Assembly (NCBI RefSeq): GCF_005795905.1
Contig: NZ_VAWE01000001.1
Span: 5,197,001 to 5,261,000 of the forward strand
DNA length: 64,000 bases
Reading direction: 5' to 3'
DNA from: Streptomyces marianii
GTDB lineage: Bacteria; Actinomycetota; Actinomycetes; Streptomycetales; Streptomycetaceae
Made by a program: the position numbers and the translations under genes. Under the pieces are notes generated by a model. It did no database searches and was not told where the DNA came from. It was given only the letters and a program-made list of their open reading frames with translations. Position 1 is the first letter of the stretch. Each line of letters begins with the position of its first letter. Positions 16,139 to 25,084 of the stretch are shown one piece after another.

Positions 16139-18175
16139 ATGGCCGTGGGCAGCGCTGCTCCGAAGCCCGGGGGGCCGGGAGTCCGTACGGGGCGGGCTGC
16201 CGGGCCCGGGTCATCACGTTTCGGCCGTCTCCTCCCCGGTGGGCGGCTGCTGCCGGCCGGTGCTCCGGGCGGGCCGGTGCTCCGGCTCTTCGTGCGCTGG
16301 ATCAGGCGCCCGCTGCTGCCGGCCGTTCGGCTGTGGCGACGCAACATCCAGCTCCGCGTGGTCGCGGGGACTCTGTTGATGTCGCTGGGCGTCGTGCTGC
16401 TACTCGGCCTCGTCGTCATCGGCCAGGTCCGCAACGGACTCCTGGACGCCAAGGAACAGGCCGCCCTGAGCCAGGCAACGGGTGGTTTCGCGGCCGCGCA
16501 GGAGAAGGCGAGCGGGGCCTCGGCGCTCGACGGCCAGGATGGTGACGCGACCGACGGCAGGCCCAGCCGCAGCTCCGTGAACTGGCGGTCCGAGCTGGTG
16601 AAGCAGCTGGCCAGCGGCGGTCAGGGCGCCTACCACGTAGTGGCGCTGAGTCCGGACTCCGACGACGCCGGGACGAGCCGGGCGCCGAGGGCGTCCGGGG
16701 ACGTGGACGTGACCAGCGTTCCCCAGGCGCTGCGCAGCTCGGTCGCGCAGGGGACGGGCACGTTCCAGACCTATGTCAAGATCAAGTACTCGGTTCCGAA
16801 GGAACCCGAGGCCGGTCTGGTCGTCGGCAAGCGGCTCAACGACGTCGCGGGCTACTCGTACGAGCTGTACTACCTCTTCCCGCTCACGCAGGAGGAGGAG
16901 TCGCTGAGCCTGGTCAAGGGCACGCTGGCGACGGCGGGTCTGTTCGTGGTGGTCCTGCTCGGGGCGATCGCGTGGCTGGTGGTGCGGCAGGTCGTCACGC
17001 CCGTCCGGATGGCCGCTGGCATCGCCGAGCGTCTGTCCGCCGGACGGCTCCAGGAGCGTATGAAGGTCACCGGCGAGGACGACATCGCCCGGCTCGGCGA
17101 GGCCTTCAACAAGATGGCGCAGAACCTGCAGCACAAGATCCAGCAGCTGGAGGAGCTGTCGCGGATGCAGCGCCGTTTCGTCTCGGACGTGTCGCACGAG
17201 CTGCGTACGCCGCTGACAACGGTGCGGATGGCCGCGGACCTCATCCACGAGGCACGGAGCGACTTCGATCCGGCGACGGCGCGCTCCGCGGAGCTGCTGG
17301 CCGACCAGCTGGACCGGTTCGAGTCGCTGCTGGCGGACCTGCTGGAGATCAGCAGGTTCGACGCGGGCGCGGCGGCCCTCGAAGCCGAGGCGATAGACCT
17401 GCGCGAGGTGGTCCACCGGGTGATCGGCGGCGCCGAGCCGCTGGCGGAGCGCAAGGGCGGCCGGATCCGGGTCGTCGGGGACGAGCAGCCGGTGGTGGCG
17501 GAGGCCGACGCCCGGCGCATCGAGCGTGTGCTGCGCAACCTCGTCGTCAACGCCGTCGAGCACGGCGAGGGCCGCGACGTGGTCGTGCGGATGGCGTCGG
17601 CCGGCGGGGCGGTCGCCGTGGCCGTGCGGGACTACGGGGTGGGACTCAAGCCCGGCGAGGCGACCCGGGTCTTCAACCGCTTCTGGCGGGCCGATCCGGC
17701 ACGGGCGCGCACGACGGGCGGCACCGGCCTGGGTCTGTCCATCGCCGTGGAGGACGCGCGGCTGCACGGCGGCTGGCTGCAGGCGTGGGGCGAGCCCGGA
17801 GGCGGCTCGCAGTTCCGGCTGACCCTGCCGCGTACGGCGGACGAGCCGCTGCGGGGGTCGCCGATACCGCTGGAGCCCGAGGACTCCCGGCGTGCCCGTG
17901 AGCGTGCCGCCGCCGACGCGGCGAACGACCGGGCGCTGCGGCTGTCGACCGTGCCGTCGCAGCCCGGTGCGCACCGTCCGGGCCTGGCGATACCGGGCCG
18001 GTCCGCGGTGCCGCCGCACACTCCGCCGTCGGCGGCGGTGGACCCGGCGGCGCTGCCCGGCAGCGGCGCCCGGGTGGTGGCCCGCCCGGTGCCGGAGCGG
18101 ACGGGGGACGGAGGGACGGCTGAAGCGGTCCCGGGACAGGTTTCCGAGCGGGAGGACACCACTCGTGGGCGCTGA
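16139..18175 (+). CDS. mtrB: Sensor histidine kinase MtrB
   Basis: 678 residues from the ATG at 16139, one base after the mtrA stop. It has two membrane helices (about residues 75-100 and 260-285) flanking an extracytoplasmic sensor domain and a HAMP segment (VVRQVVTPVRMAAGIAERL). The dimerisation box with the phosphorylated His353 is VSDVSHELRTPLTTVRMAADLI. The ATP-binding domain carries N box RNLVVNAVEHGEG, G1 YGVGLKPGEA, F box FNRFWRADP and G2 GGTGLGLSI. A disordered Pro/Ala-rich C-terminal tail of about 110 residues is normal for Streptomyces MtrB. It phosphorylates MtrA and is modulated by LpqB from the next gene. Confidence 0.96.
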   Translation: MAVGSAAPKPGGPGVRTGRAAGPGSSRFGRLLPGGRLLPAGAPGGPVLRLFVRWIRRPLLPAVRLWRRNIQLRVVAGTLLMSLGVVLLLGLVVIGQVRNGLLDAKEQAALSQATGGFAAAQEKASGASALDGQDGDATDGRPSRSSVNWRSELVKQLASGGQGAYHVVALSPDSDDAGTSRAPRASGDVDVTSVPQALRSSVAQGTGTFQTYVKIKYSVPKEPEAGLVVGKRLNDVAGYSYELYYLFPLTQEEESLSLVKGTLATAGLFVVVLLGAIAWLVVRQVVTPVRMAAGIAERLSAGRLQERMKVTGEDDIARLGEAFNKMAQNLQHKIQQLEELSRMQRRFVSDVSHELRTPLTTVRMAADLIHEARSDFDPATARSAELLADQLDRFESLLADLLEISRFDAGAAALEAEAIDLREVVHRVIGGAEPLAERKGGRIRVVGDEQPVVAEADARRIERVLRNLVVNAVEHGEGRDVVVRMASAGGAVAVAVRDYGVGLKPGEATRVFNRFWRADPARARTTGGTGLGLSIAVEDARLHGGWLQAWGEPGGGSQFRLTLPRTADEPLRGSPIPLEPEDSRRARERAAADAANDRALRLSTVPSQPGAHRPGLAIPGRSAVPPHTPPSAAVDPAALPGSGARVVARPVPERTGDGGTAEAVPGQVSEREDTTRGR

Positions 18176-20003
18176 GGGGCGTCGGTACGGCCACGGACGC
18201 GCCACACGAGTCACGGCGCTGATCGTATGCGCCGGATTCGTGCTGGCCGGCTGCGCATCGATGCCGGACAGCGGCGACGTGGAGCAGGTGAGGGCCACCC
18301 GAGGGCCGGACTCGCAGGTGCGGGTGTACGCCGTCCCGCCCCGTGACGGCGCCAGGCCCCAGGAGATCGTCGACGGCTTCCTGGAGGCCATGACCAGTGA
18401 CGATCCGAGCTACGCGACCGCCCGGAAGTACCTCACCAAGCGTTGGACCAAGAAGTGGCGGCCCGAGTCGCTCACGACCGTGCTGACCGAGGCCCCCGAG
18501 TCGTCGGCCCCACCCGGTCGTGAGGAGGGCGAAGAGCTGACCTACGCGCTGTCGGGCGAGCTGATCGCGACGGTCGACCGCCACGAGTACAAGTCGGTCG
18601 TGCCCACGCAGTACAGCGGCGCGCTGCGGCTGGTGCGGCAGAACACCCCGGACGGCAAGGGCAAGGAGTGGCGCATCGACGCCGCTCCCCAGGGCCTCGT
18701 GCTCGGGGAGAGCGACTTCCTGCGCAACCACCTGTCGGTGAACAAGTACTACTGGGTGTCAGGGCAGAACACGGTGGTCGCGGACCCGGTGTACATCCGC
18801 CAACGGCAGGATCCGGTGACCCGGATGGATCCGGTGACCCAGACGATCTCGGCACTCTTCGAGGGCCCCGCGCACTGGCTGACGCCGGTCGTGGACTCGC
18901 CGTTCCCCGAGGGCGCGGGCCTGAAGAAGGGCGTCACGTCCCTGACCCCCGACGACCAGGGCGAGCTGACGGTGCCGCTCAACGAGAAGGCGTCGAACGT
19001 CGGCGGAGCGGTGTGCAAGCGGATTGCGACGCAGATGCTGCTCACTCTGCGGGAACTGGCGGCACCCCGCGTCGAGCAGGTGCAGCTCCAGCGGACCGAC
19101 GGCTCCCCGCTCTGTGTGCTGACCGCCGACCAGGCGGACGCGTACTCGCTGGAGAGGCTCTCGCCCAGCCCCCACGTGTACTTCGTCGACAGCGACCACC
19201 GGATGGCCGTGGTGGGGACGAAGCCGAAGAACATAGACAAGACCATGGTCCGAGGGCCGTTCGGCGACGGGCAGCTGGAGATCGGCACGGTCGCCGTGGC
19301 ACGCAGTCTGCACCGGGCGGCGGCGGTTTCGCAGGACGGCAAGTCCCTGTACGCGGCGTCGATCGTCTCGGACGAGCCCCTGGCCGCGCCCCTGGCCCAG
19401 AGCGCCGCTCCCCGGGCCGCGGACCGGCTCTCAGCGCCCAGCTGGGACCGCAACGACCTGTGGGTCGCCGATCGGGACCCCGCCAATCCGCGGCTGCTGC
19501 GCTTCGCGGGTGGCAAGGGGCCCGCGCAGGTGGTCGCGGTCTACGGACTCGACGGCGCGCGTATCGAGTCGCTGCGGGTGTCGGCCGACGGCGTGCGCAT
19601 GGCGCTGCTGCTGTCCAAGGACGGGAAGAGCACCCTGCAGATCGGCCGGATCGAGCGGAGCACGGACGCAGCGGGGAAGACCTCGGTGTCCGTGGTGGAG
19701 CTGCGGGCGGCGGCGCCGCGCCTGGAGTCGGTGACCGCCCTGTCCTGGGCCGGGCCGAGCCGTCTCGTGGTGGTCGGCAAGGAGACCGGCGGTGTGCAGC
19801 AGGTGCGCTACATCGAGACGGACGGCTCCCTCACACCGGCAGGCGGTCTTCCGGGCCTCAACAAGGTGTCGGCTGTGGCGGCCACGGAGGACGAGGAACA
19901 GCTCCTGGTGGCGGTCTCGGACGACGGGCTGGTGCGGCTGATGCCGAACGCCAACTGGCAGACGATGGTCGAGAAGGGGACGTGGCCGGTCTACCCGGGC
20001 TGA
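18165..20003 (+). CDS. lpqB: Lipoprotein LpqB, MtrB accessory protein
   Basis: The GTG start at 18165 overlaps the mtrB end by 11 bp and has a GGGAGGAC ribosome site upstream; the product has 612 residues. The N-terminus is a lipoprotein signal (ALIVCAGFVLAGC) with lipidated Cys30, so it sits on the outer face of the membrane. A GerMN-type domain follows in the middle (about 200-330) and a beta-propeller-like C-terminal half contains repeated segments such as ARSLHRAAAVSQDGKSLYAA and LRVSADGVRMALLLSKDG. LpqB is known to interact with the MtrB sensor domain. Order mtrA-mtrB-lpqB is universal in actinobacteria. Confidence 0.95.
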   Translation: MGAEGRRYGHGRATRVTALIVCAGFVLAGCASMPDSGDVEQVRATRGPDSQVRVYAVPPRDGARPQEIVDGFLEAMTSDDPSYATARKYLTKRWTKKWRPESLTTVLTEAPESSAPPGREEGEELTYALSGELIATVDRHEYKSVVPTQYSGALRLVRQNTPDGKGKEWRIDAAPQGLVLGESDFLRNHLSVNKYYWVSGQNTVVADPVYIRQRQDPVTRMDPVTQTISALFEGPAHWLTPVVDSPFPEGAGLKKGVTSLTPDDQGELTVPLNEKASNVGGAVCKRIATQMLLTLRELAAPRVEQVQLQRTDGSPLCVLTADQADAYSLERLSPSPHVYFVDSDHRMAVVGTKPKNIDKTMVRGPFGDGQLEIGTVAVARSLHRAAAVSQDGKSLYAASIVSDEPLAAPLAQSAAPRAADRLSAPSWDRNDLWVADRDPANPRLLRFAGGKGPAQVVAVYGLDGARIESLRVSADGVRMALLLSKDGKSTLQIGRIERSTDAAGKTSVSVVELRAAAPRLESVTALSWAGPSRLVVVGKETGGVQQVRYIETDGSLTPAGGLPGLNKVSAVAATEDEEQLLVAVSDDGLVRLMPNANWQTMVEKGTWPVYPG

Positions 20004-20224
20004 ACGCCTGAGCTCGCCGGTGTCCCGCGGCGACCGGGCGCGGGCTTCGTCACGCGGTCCGGACGGGCGGGCCGCGGCCAGCGACCGGTGGTCCGGACCG
20101 CACGAAACCTGGGTCCGCCGGTCCGGAGCGGGACGCCCTCGGGGCTCGTCGTGGTTCGGCGGGACGGGATTCCCGGCTCTGCCCGTCCCTCGGCGAGCCG
20201 ACCGCCTCCCACCCCTCGGGCAGG

Positions 20225-20253
20225 TTCTCCACAGGCCGCCCGGGTTGTCCACA
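20225..20253 (+). promoter_or_regulatory. Pair of DnaA-box-like sites
   Basis: TTGTCCACA at 20245-20253 is an exact match to the preferred Streptomyces DnaA box, and TTCTCCACA at 20225-20233 differs at one position. Both have the same orientation, are 20 bp apart, and lie 43-71 bp upstream of the comF-family ATG, in the gap after mtrAB-lpqB. Whether DnaA binds here is unknown. Confidence 0.45.
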
Positions 20254-20295
20254 GCCCTGGCCCGCGCTTGCCCGCGGCTGGGCACAGTGGAGGCC

Positions 20296-21018
20296 ATGAG
20301 GTGGTGGTGGCGCGAGGTCTCGGGGCTGGTGCTGCCCGCGCTGTGCGCGGGCTGCGGAGATGCCCGTACGTCCCTGTGCGAGGAGTGCGCGGAGCGGCTG
20401 GCGGGGCCGCCGGCGCGGGCGCGGCCGTGCCCGGAGCCCGCAGGGCTGCCGGTGGTGTTCGCCGCGGCGCGGTACGAGGGCGTGGTGCGGTCCGTGCTGC
20501 TGGCCCACAAGGAGCGGGGCGCGCTTGGTATGGCCGGTCCGCTCGGTGCCGCGCTCGCGAGCGCCGTCCGCGCCGCGTCGCCGCACGGCGGCGGTGCACG
20601 GGGGCCGCTGCTGCTGGTACCGGTGCCGTCGGCCCGCCGGACGGTGCGGGCACGAGGGCACGACCCGGCACGGCGGATCGCCGTGGCTGCGGCATTGGCA
20701 CTGCGGTGCGCGGGGACCTACGCCCGGGCCGTCCCGGCGCTGCGCCAGAGCCGGCGGGTGTCCGACCAGTCGGGTCTCACGGCACCGGAGCGGCTCGAGA
20801 ACATTACCGGGGCGCTGGAGGCGACCCCATGGGCCGGGCCGGTTCTCGAGGGCCGCAGAGCCGTACTGGTGGACGATGTGATGACCACCGGAGCATCGCT
20901 GGCCGAAGGTGCGAGGGCACTGCGTGCCGCGTTCTCGGGACACCTTTCCGAGTACGCCCGAATGAGTGCCGCGGTCATCGCCGCTCCGTCCCTGTCGTTC
21001 GAAACGAGCCGGAACTGA
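20296..21018 (+). CDS. ComF-family phosphoribosyltransferase-like protein
   Basis: 240 residues from the ATG at 20296. The N-terminus has a four-Cys zinc ribbon (LCAGCGDARTSLCEECAE, Cys17/20/28/31). A type-I phosphoribosyltransferase fold follows: VPVPSARRTVRARGHDPA, and the PRPP-binding loop VLVDDVMTTGAS with Asp193-Asp194. In naturally competent bacteria ComF takes part in DNA uptake; in Streptomyces the role of this protein is not known. It sits in the conserved block between lpqB and hpf, with its own 292-bp upstream region containing two DnaA-like boxes. Confidence 0.9.
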   Translation: MRWWWREVSGLVLPALCAGCGDARTSLCEECAERLAGPPARARPCPEPAGLPVVFAAARYEGVVRSVLLAHKERGALGMAGPLGAALASAVRAASPHGGGARGPLLLVPVPSARRTVRARGHDPARRIAVAAALALRCAGTYARAVPALRQSRRVSDQSGLTAPERLENITGALEATPWAGPVLEGRRAVLVDDVMTTGASLAEGARALRAAFSGHLSEYARMSAAVIAAPSLSFETSRN

Positions 21019-21348
21019 CAGGGGCGTTGCAACGTTGCAGGTAGTGAGAGCAGGAACGGCCACGAATGGACGTACGCGCTGGTAGCGGGTGCCGACAGGG
21101 GGCCCGGCGAGCTATGTTCGGTGGTGAGGCACGGTGAATGCTCTCCTTCATCGAATACACGGCCGAGTTGCGGTCAGGTGTTCCTGAAGTAACCCAGATC
21201 TTTGACATCGGTGGGGTGGCGATCTTGCCCATGGGGGAGGAGGAGGTGAAAGTCGCCAAGTCCGAGGCTCCGGTGCTCACCGGAGCCTGGTGCAAAAGGG
21301 AGATGCTCCGCAATTGAACAGCGGAGTGATCCGGGAACGGAGTTCTGC
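21019..21348. other. hpf upstream region with leader hairpin
   Basis: 330 bp without a gene. It contains a perfect 10-bp stem with 2-base loop at 21266-21287, 61 bp ahead of the hpf start. Purine-rich tracts (GGGGGAGGAGGAGGTGAA, 21233-21250) resemble a strong ribosome site but no plausible coding frame follows them. The promoter was not identified with confidence. Confidence 0.4.
21266..21287 (+). promoter_or_regulatory. Stem-loop in hpf leader
   Basis: GGCTCCGGTG pairs exactly with CACCGGAGCC around a CT loop. It lacks a downstream U tract, so it could be a leader mRNA structure, an attenuator or an operator for stress-dependent control of hpf. It is placed between the comF-family stop (21018) and the hpf GTG (21349). 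Confidence 0.45.
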
Positions 21349-22038
21349 GTGGACATCGTCGTCAAGGGCCGCAAGACCGAGGTGCCCGAGCGGTTCCGCA
21401 AGCACGTGGCCGAGAAGCTGAAGCTGGACAAGATCCAGAAGCTCGACGGCAAGGTGATCAGCCTCGACGTCGAGGTGTCCAAGGAGCACAACCCGCGGCA
21501 GGCCGACCGTTCCGACCGCGTGGAGATCACACTTCTTTCACGCGGCCCGGTGATCCGGGCGGAAGCAGCGGCAGGCGACCCGTACGCAGCGCTCGACCTG
21601 GCCACGGCGAAGCTGGAGGCTCGGCTGCGCAAGCAGCACGACAAGCGCCACACACGCAGGGGTAACGGCCGGCTGTCGGCAGCGGAGGTCGCCGATGTCG
21701 TTCCGGGCGTGGCCCAGTTGAACGGGAGCGGCGAACCCGTGAGCTCGGAATCGCCGGAACCCATTCCCACCACCCGGATGGGCTCGCTCGAGGTGCAGGG
21801 CGAAGGACCCCTGGTGGTTCGGGAGAAGAACCACGTCGCTGCTCCGATGACGCTCGACCAGGCGCTCTACGAAATGGAGTTGGTCGGGCACGACTTCTAT
21901 CTCTTCGTCGACTCCGAGACCAAGGAGCCCAGTGTCGTCTACCGGCGGCACGCCTACGACTACGGCGTCATCCACCTGAGGACCGACCCCCTCGCCGGAA
22001 GCGAGTCGAGCGGCGCCGGTGGTGCGCTCGGCGGCTGA
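21349..22038 (+). CDS. hpf: Long-form ribosome hibernation promoting factor
   Basis: 229 residues starting with GTG at 21349, with GGAACGGAG just upstream. The N-terminal domain (1-100) has the basic beta-alpha-beta HPF/YfiA fold that binds in the 30S decoding region (MDIVVKGRKTEVPERF, ARLRKQHDKRH). A flexible linker follows, and the C-terminal domain (about 165-218: MTLDQALYEMELVGHDFYLFVDSET, SVVYRRHAYDYGVIHL) mediates 100S dimerisation. Having both domains makes this the long form, which alone dimerises stalled 70S ribosomes in stationary phase or stress. A hairpin in the leader suggests post-transcriptional or stress control. Confidence 0.95.
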   Translation: MDIVVKGRKTEVPERFRKHVAEKLKLDKIQKLDGKVISLDVEVSKEHNPRQADRSDRVEITLLSRGPVIRAEAAAGDPYAALDLATAKLEARLRKQHDKRHTRRGNGRLSAAEVADVVPGVAQLNGSGEPVSSESPEPIPTTRMGSLEVQGEGPLVVREKNHVAAPMTLDQALYEMELVGHDFYLFVDSETKEPSVVYRRHAYDYGVIHLRTDPLAGSESSGAGGALGG

Positions 22039-22054
22039 TCCCGTCAGGCGACGG

Positions 22055-22089
22055 TGCCCCCGGGAGCGCCCCGTGCGCCCCCGGGGGCA
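22055..22089 (+). terminator. Intrinsic terminator after hpf
   Basis: TGCCCCCGGG at 22055-22064 is the exact reverse complement of CCCGGGGGCA at 22080-22089, giving a 10-bp GC stem with a 15-base loop, 17 bp after the hpf stop. Confidence 0.7.
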
Positions 22090-22223
22090 TCCTTGTGCCA
22101 CCGCGGGATCGCCACACCGGCGCACGGGCATGGAATCATGGCGACCCGAGCCAACCGGTGTGCTGTGGACTGCGGTTGGCGGAACGCAGACCAACGCAGG
22201 CCACGGCCTCAGGGGGAGGAACG

Positions 22224-22970
22224 ATGGCGGACAGCTTCGGCCCGGTGCACCAGGCGGGGGACGCCGGCGCCACGGGCGGCGCGGACGGCACACAGGACGT
22301 GTCCCGCAAGGAGCCGATCCGGGTGCTCGTCGTGGACGACCACGCCCTTTTCCGCCGCGGGCTGGAGATCGTCCTCGCCCAGGAGGAGGACATCCAGGTC
22401 GTCGGGGAGGCCGGGGACGGTGCGGAGGCCGTCGACAAGGCCGCCGATCTGCTGCCCGACATCGTCCTCATGGACGTACGGATGCCGAAGCGCGGTGGCA
22501 TCGAGGCATGCACCTCCATCAAGGAGGTCGCCCCCAGTGCGAAGATCATCATGCTGACGATCAGCGACGAGGAGGCCGACCTCTACGAGGCGATCAAGGC
22601 CGGTGCCACCGGCTACCTCCTCAAGGAGATCTCCACCGACGAGGTGGCCACCGCGATCCGCGCGGTGGCCGACGGGCAGTCGCAGATCAGCCCGTCGATG
22701 GCGTCCAAGCTGCTCACCGAGTTCAAGTCGATGATCCAGCGCACCGACGAGCGCCGCCTGGTGCCCGCCCCCCGGCTGACCGACCGGGAGCTGGAGGTCC
22801 TCAAGTTGGTGGCGACGGGCATGAACAACCGCGACATCGCCAAGGAGTTGTTCATCTCCGAGAACACGGTGAAGAACCACGTCCGCAACATCCTGGAGAA
22901 GCTCCAGCTCCACTCCAGGATGGAAGCGGTGGTGTACGCCATGCGCGAGAAGATCCTCGAGATCCGCTGA
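22224..22970 (+). CDS. NarL/FixJ-family orphan response regulator
   Basis: 248 residues from the ATG at 22224, which has GGGGGAGGAACG upstream. An unusual 30-residue Gly/Ala-rich N-terminal extension precedes the receiver (VLVVDDHALFRRGLEIV; phospho-acceptor Asp84 in LMDVRMPKRGG; conserved Lys in YLLKEIS). The C-terminal LuxR-type HTH reads LTDRELEVLKLVATGMNNRDIAKELF...ENTVKNHVRNILEKL. No sensor kinase gene is adjacent, so it is an orphan regulator in the conserved hpf-secA region (SCO3008-like). Its targets are unknown. Confidence 0.9.
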   Translation: MADSFGPVHQAGDAGATGGADGTQDVSRKEPIRVLVVDDHALFRRGLEIVLAQEEDIQVVGEAGDGAEAVDKAADLLPDIVLMDVRMPKRGGIEACTSIKEVAPSAKIIMLTISDEEADLYEAIKAGATGYLLKEISTDEVATAIRAVADGQSQISPSMASKLLTEFKSMIQRTDERRLVPAPRLTDRELEVLKLVATGMNNRDIAKELFISENTVKNHVRNILEKLQLHSRMEAVVYAMREKILEIR

Positions 22971-22989
22971 GCGGCGGTGCCGGCTCAGC
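22966..22989. terminator. Bidirectional terminator spanning two convergent stop codons
   Basis: GCTGAGC (22966-22972) pairs with GCTCAGC (22983-22989), and inner GGC pairs with GCC. The stem contains the TGA of the response regulator (22968-22970) and, mirrored on the minus strand, the TGA of the glycosylase gene (22985-22987). This is the same arrangement as the 48-bp palindrome at 7221. Confidence 0.65.
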
Positions 22990-24148
22990 CGAGGGCGGCG
23001 GACAGGGGCGCCGCCAGCTCCGGACGGTCGACGCGCTCCACACGGACCGCGTCACAGCCGACCCACTGAGCCGCCTCCAGCAGCGCCTGAGCCATCGGCC
23101 GGACCGCTTTCGGCGTCTCCAGCGAGATCTGCCTGGCGATCAGGGTCGTCCCCTCACGCGCGGGGTCGACCCGCCCCAGCAGCCGCCCGCCGGACAGCAG
23201 CGGCATCGCGAAGTAGCCGTGCACCCGCTTCTGCTTCGGGACGTACGCCTCCAGGCGATGGGTGAAGCCGAAGATCCGCTCGGTGCGCGCCCGCTCCCAG
23301 ACCAGTGAGTCGAACGGCGACAGCAGCGTCGTGCGGTGGCGGCCTCGAGGTTCCGTCGCGAGTGCCTCCGGGTCGGCCCACGCCGGCTTGTCCCAGCCCT
23401 CGACGCGGACCGGAACCAGCCCGGAGTCCTCGACCACCGCGTCGAACTGCTCCCCCTTCAGCCGGTGGTAGTCCGCGATGTCCGCGCGGGTGCCCACCCC
23501 CAGCGACCGTCCCGCCAGCAGCACCAGCCGGCGCAGGCACTCCCGGTCGTCCAGATCGTCGTGGAGTACGGCATCGGGGACGGCCCGCTCGGCGAGGTCG
23601 TACACCCGCTTCCAGCCACGCCGCTCCGTGCACACCACCTCTCCGTACATCAGCGCCCGCTCGACGGCGACCTTGGCCTCCGACCAGTCCCACCACGGAC
23701 CGCCGTTCTTCGCCCCGCCCAGTTCGGTGGCGGTCAGCGGGCCCTCGTCGCGCAGCTGGCCGACCACCCGCTCGTACGCCCCGTCCGGCAGGTCGTGGTA
23801 CCACTGCGGACGGGCGCGGTAGGCGCGGCGGCGGAACGCGAAGTGGGGCCACTCCTCGACGGGGAGTATGCAGGCCGCGTGCGACCAGTACTCGAAGGCA
23901 TGGCCATCGGTCCAGTAGGCACCCTCGACGGCCTTGCGGCCGACGGCGCCGAGGCGGGCGTACGGAATCAGTTCGTGCGAGCGCGCCAGCACGGAGATCG
24001 TGTCGAGCTGCACGGCGCCGAGGTGGCGCAGGACTCCCCGCACACCGCCCTTGCGGTCGGGGGCGCCCAGGAACCCCTGGGCCCGCAGCGCGATACGGCG
24101 GGCCTCGTCGGCGGACAGTTCGGCAGCTGCGGGCGGCGCGGTGTTCAT
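22985..24148 (-). CDS. AlkX/YcaQ-type winged-helix DNA glycosylase
   Basis: 387 residues from the ATG at 24148; an upstream ATG at 24172 in the same frame would add eight residues. It belongs to the winged-helix HTH_42 family of DNA glycosylases that unhook interstrand crosslinks and remove bulky alkylpurines (E. coli YcaQ/AlkX, Streptomyces AlkZ). The catalytic motif in this family is Q-x-D or Q-x-Q; here it is AVQLDTISV with Gln47 and Asp49, so the YcaQ/AlkX subfamily fits better than the AlkZ self-resistance type. Other motifs: [45 protein letters not shown]. It is a lone gene in core synteny and is convergent with the response regulator. Confidence 0.88.
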   Translation of the reverse strand: MNTAPPAAAELSADEARRIALRAQGFLGAPDRKGGVRGVLRHLGAVQLDTISVLARSHELIPYARLGAVGRKAVEGAYWTDGHAFEYWSHAACILPVEEWPHFAFRRRAYRARPQWYHDLPDGAYERVVGQLRDEGPLTATELGGAKNGGPWWDWSEAKVAVERALMYGEVVCTERRGWKRVYDLAERAVPDAVLHDDLDDRECLRRLVLLAGRSLGVGTRADIADYHRLKGEQFDAVVEDSGLVPVRVEGWDKPAWADPEALATEPRGRHRTTLLSPFDSLVWERARTERIFGFTHRLEAYVPKQKRVHGYFAMPLLSGGRLLGRVDPAREGTTLIARQISLETPKAVRPMAQALLEAAQWVGCDAVRVERVDRPELAAPLSAALG

Positions 24149-24274
24149 GCTCCGCACCTTAGAGGGCTCCACCGACAGTCGCCGCGGGCCGCGGGATCCC
24201 GGCCGGGCTTCCGCGGAGGCCGGGACCGGGGCGGCGTCCTGCGCACCTCGGCAGACCGACGCCGGTGTGGTGCC

Positions 24275-24847
24275 TCACGCCCTCGCCGGCAGATAGGGGA
24301 CCGGGCACGGCAGCCCGAGGTCCGAGGGGAGCAGCGAGGCGATCCAGCAGTCCCGCAGGGTGCCCCGGCCGTGGAAACCCGCGCGCTGGACGCCCTCGAC
24401 GGTGAACCCGGCCTTCTCGGCGACGGCGCGCGAGCCCGTGTTGCCCACCTCGGCGCGCCACTCCAGCCGGGTGCAGTCCAGCCGCGTGAAGGCCCAGCGG
24501 GCCATGGCGAGCGTCACTTCGGTCGCGTAGCCGCGGCCACGGTGTTCCTTGGCCGTCCAGAAGCCGATCTCCCAGGAGCCCGAGCGGGGGTGGTGCAGGC
24601 TCGTGGAGGCGATCAGGGCGCCGCCTTCGCGCGGACGCACGGAGAGGGCGTACTCGTTGTCGTCGCGCCAGCCCGCGGGCACGGTGACCTGGATGAACTC
24701 CTCGGCGTGCCGCAGTTCGTACGGCGAGGGGACCGGGATCCAGCGCTGGATGTCGGGGTCCTGACATGCGGCGCGGACCTCTTCGGCGTCTCCCGGGGTG
24801 AAGGGGCTCAGCCGCAGCCGGTCGGTGGTGAGAGTGATGGGCTCCAT
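24275..24847 (-). CDS. GNAT-family N-acetyltransferase (RimJ-like)
   Basis: 190 residues from the ATG at 24847 ([13 protein letters not shown]); the open frame extends 13 codons further but this start matches the family. The GNAT fold is seen as [44 protein letters not shown] (the acetyl-CoA loop RGRGYA) and ALxN-like [13 protein letters not shown]. It resembles the RimJ/RimL ribosomal-protein acetyltransferase branch, but the substrate cannot be read from sequence. It is transcribed divergently from secA, with a 237-bp gap holding both promoters. Confidence 0.88.
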   Translation of the reverse strand: MEPITLTTDRLRLSPFTPGDAEEVRAACQDPDIQRWIPVPSPYELRHAEEFIQVTVPAGWRDDNEYALSVRPREGGALIASTSLHHPRSGSWEIGFWTAKEHRGRGYATEVTLAMARWAFTRLDCTRLEWRAEVGNTGSRAVAEKAGFTVEGVQRAGFHGRGTLRDCWIASLLPSDLGLPCPVPYLPARA

Positions 24848-25084
24848 GGCCGAATTCTGGTCACTCTCCGTCGGCCGTGCGAACACTTTTCGAGATCAGC
24901 GGCACTTTCCGGGCCTCCCGCGCGTTCTCCAGACACGCGGCAGTCGTCCCCGGGGCACTGCGGCTCTCCCGGCGTGGCACCGTCCTCGCTTACGATGGCC
25001 GATGCGGTGGGGACCACCTGCCGTGCCCGCGCCAGTGTCCATACGACCCAGTGCCAGGCCCGACCGGCAAGGAGACCAACCTCA

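Noticed and set aside
22985..24148. AlkZ-type antibiotic self-resistance glycosylase
   Set aside because: The motif is Gln-Leu-Asp, which fits the general YcaQ/AlkX branch, and the gene is in core synteny away from any biosynthetic cluster.
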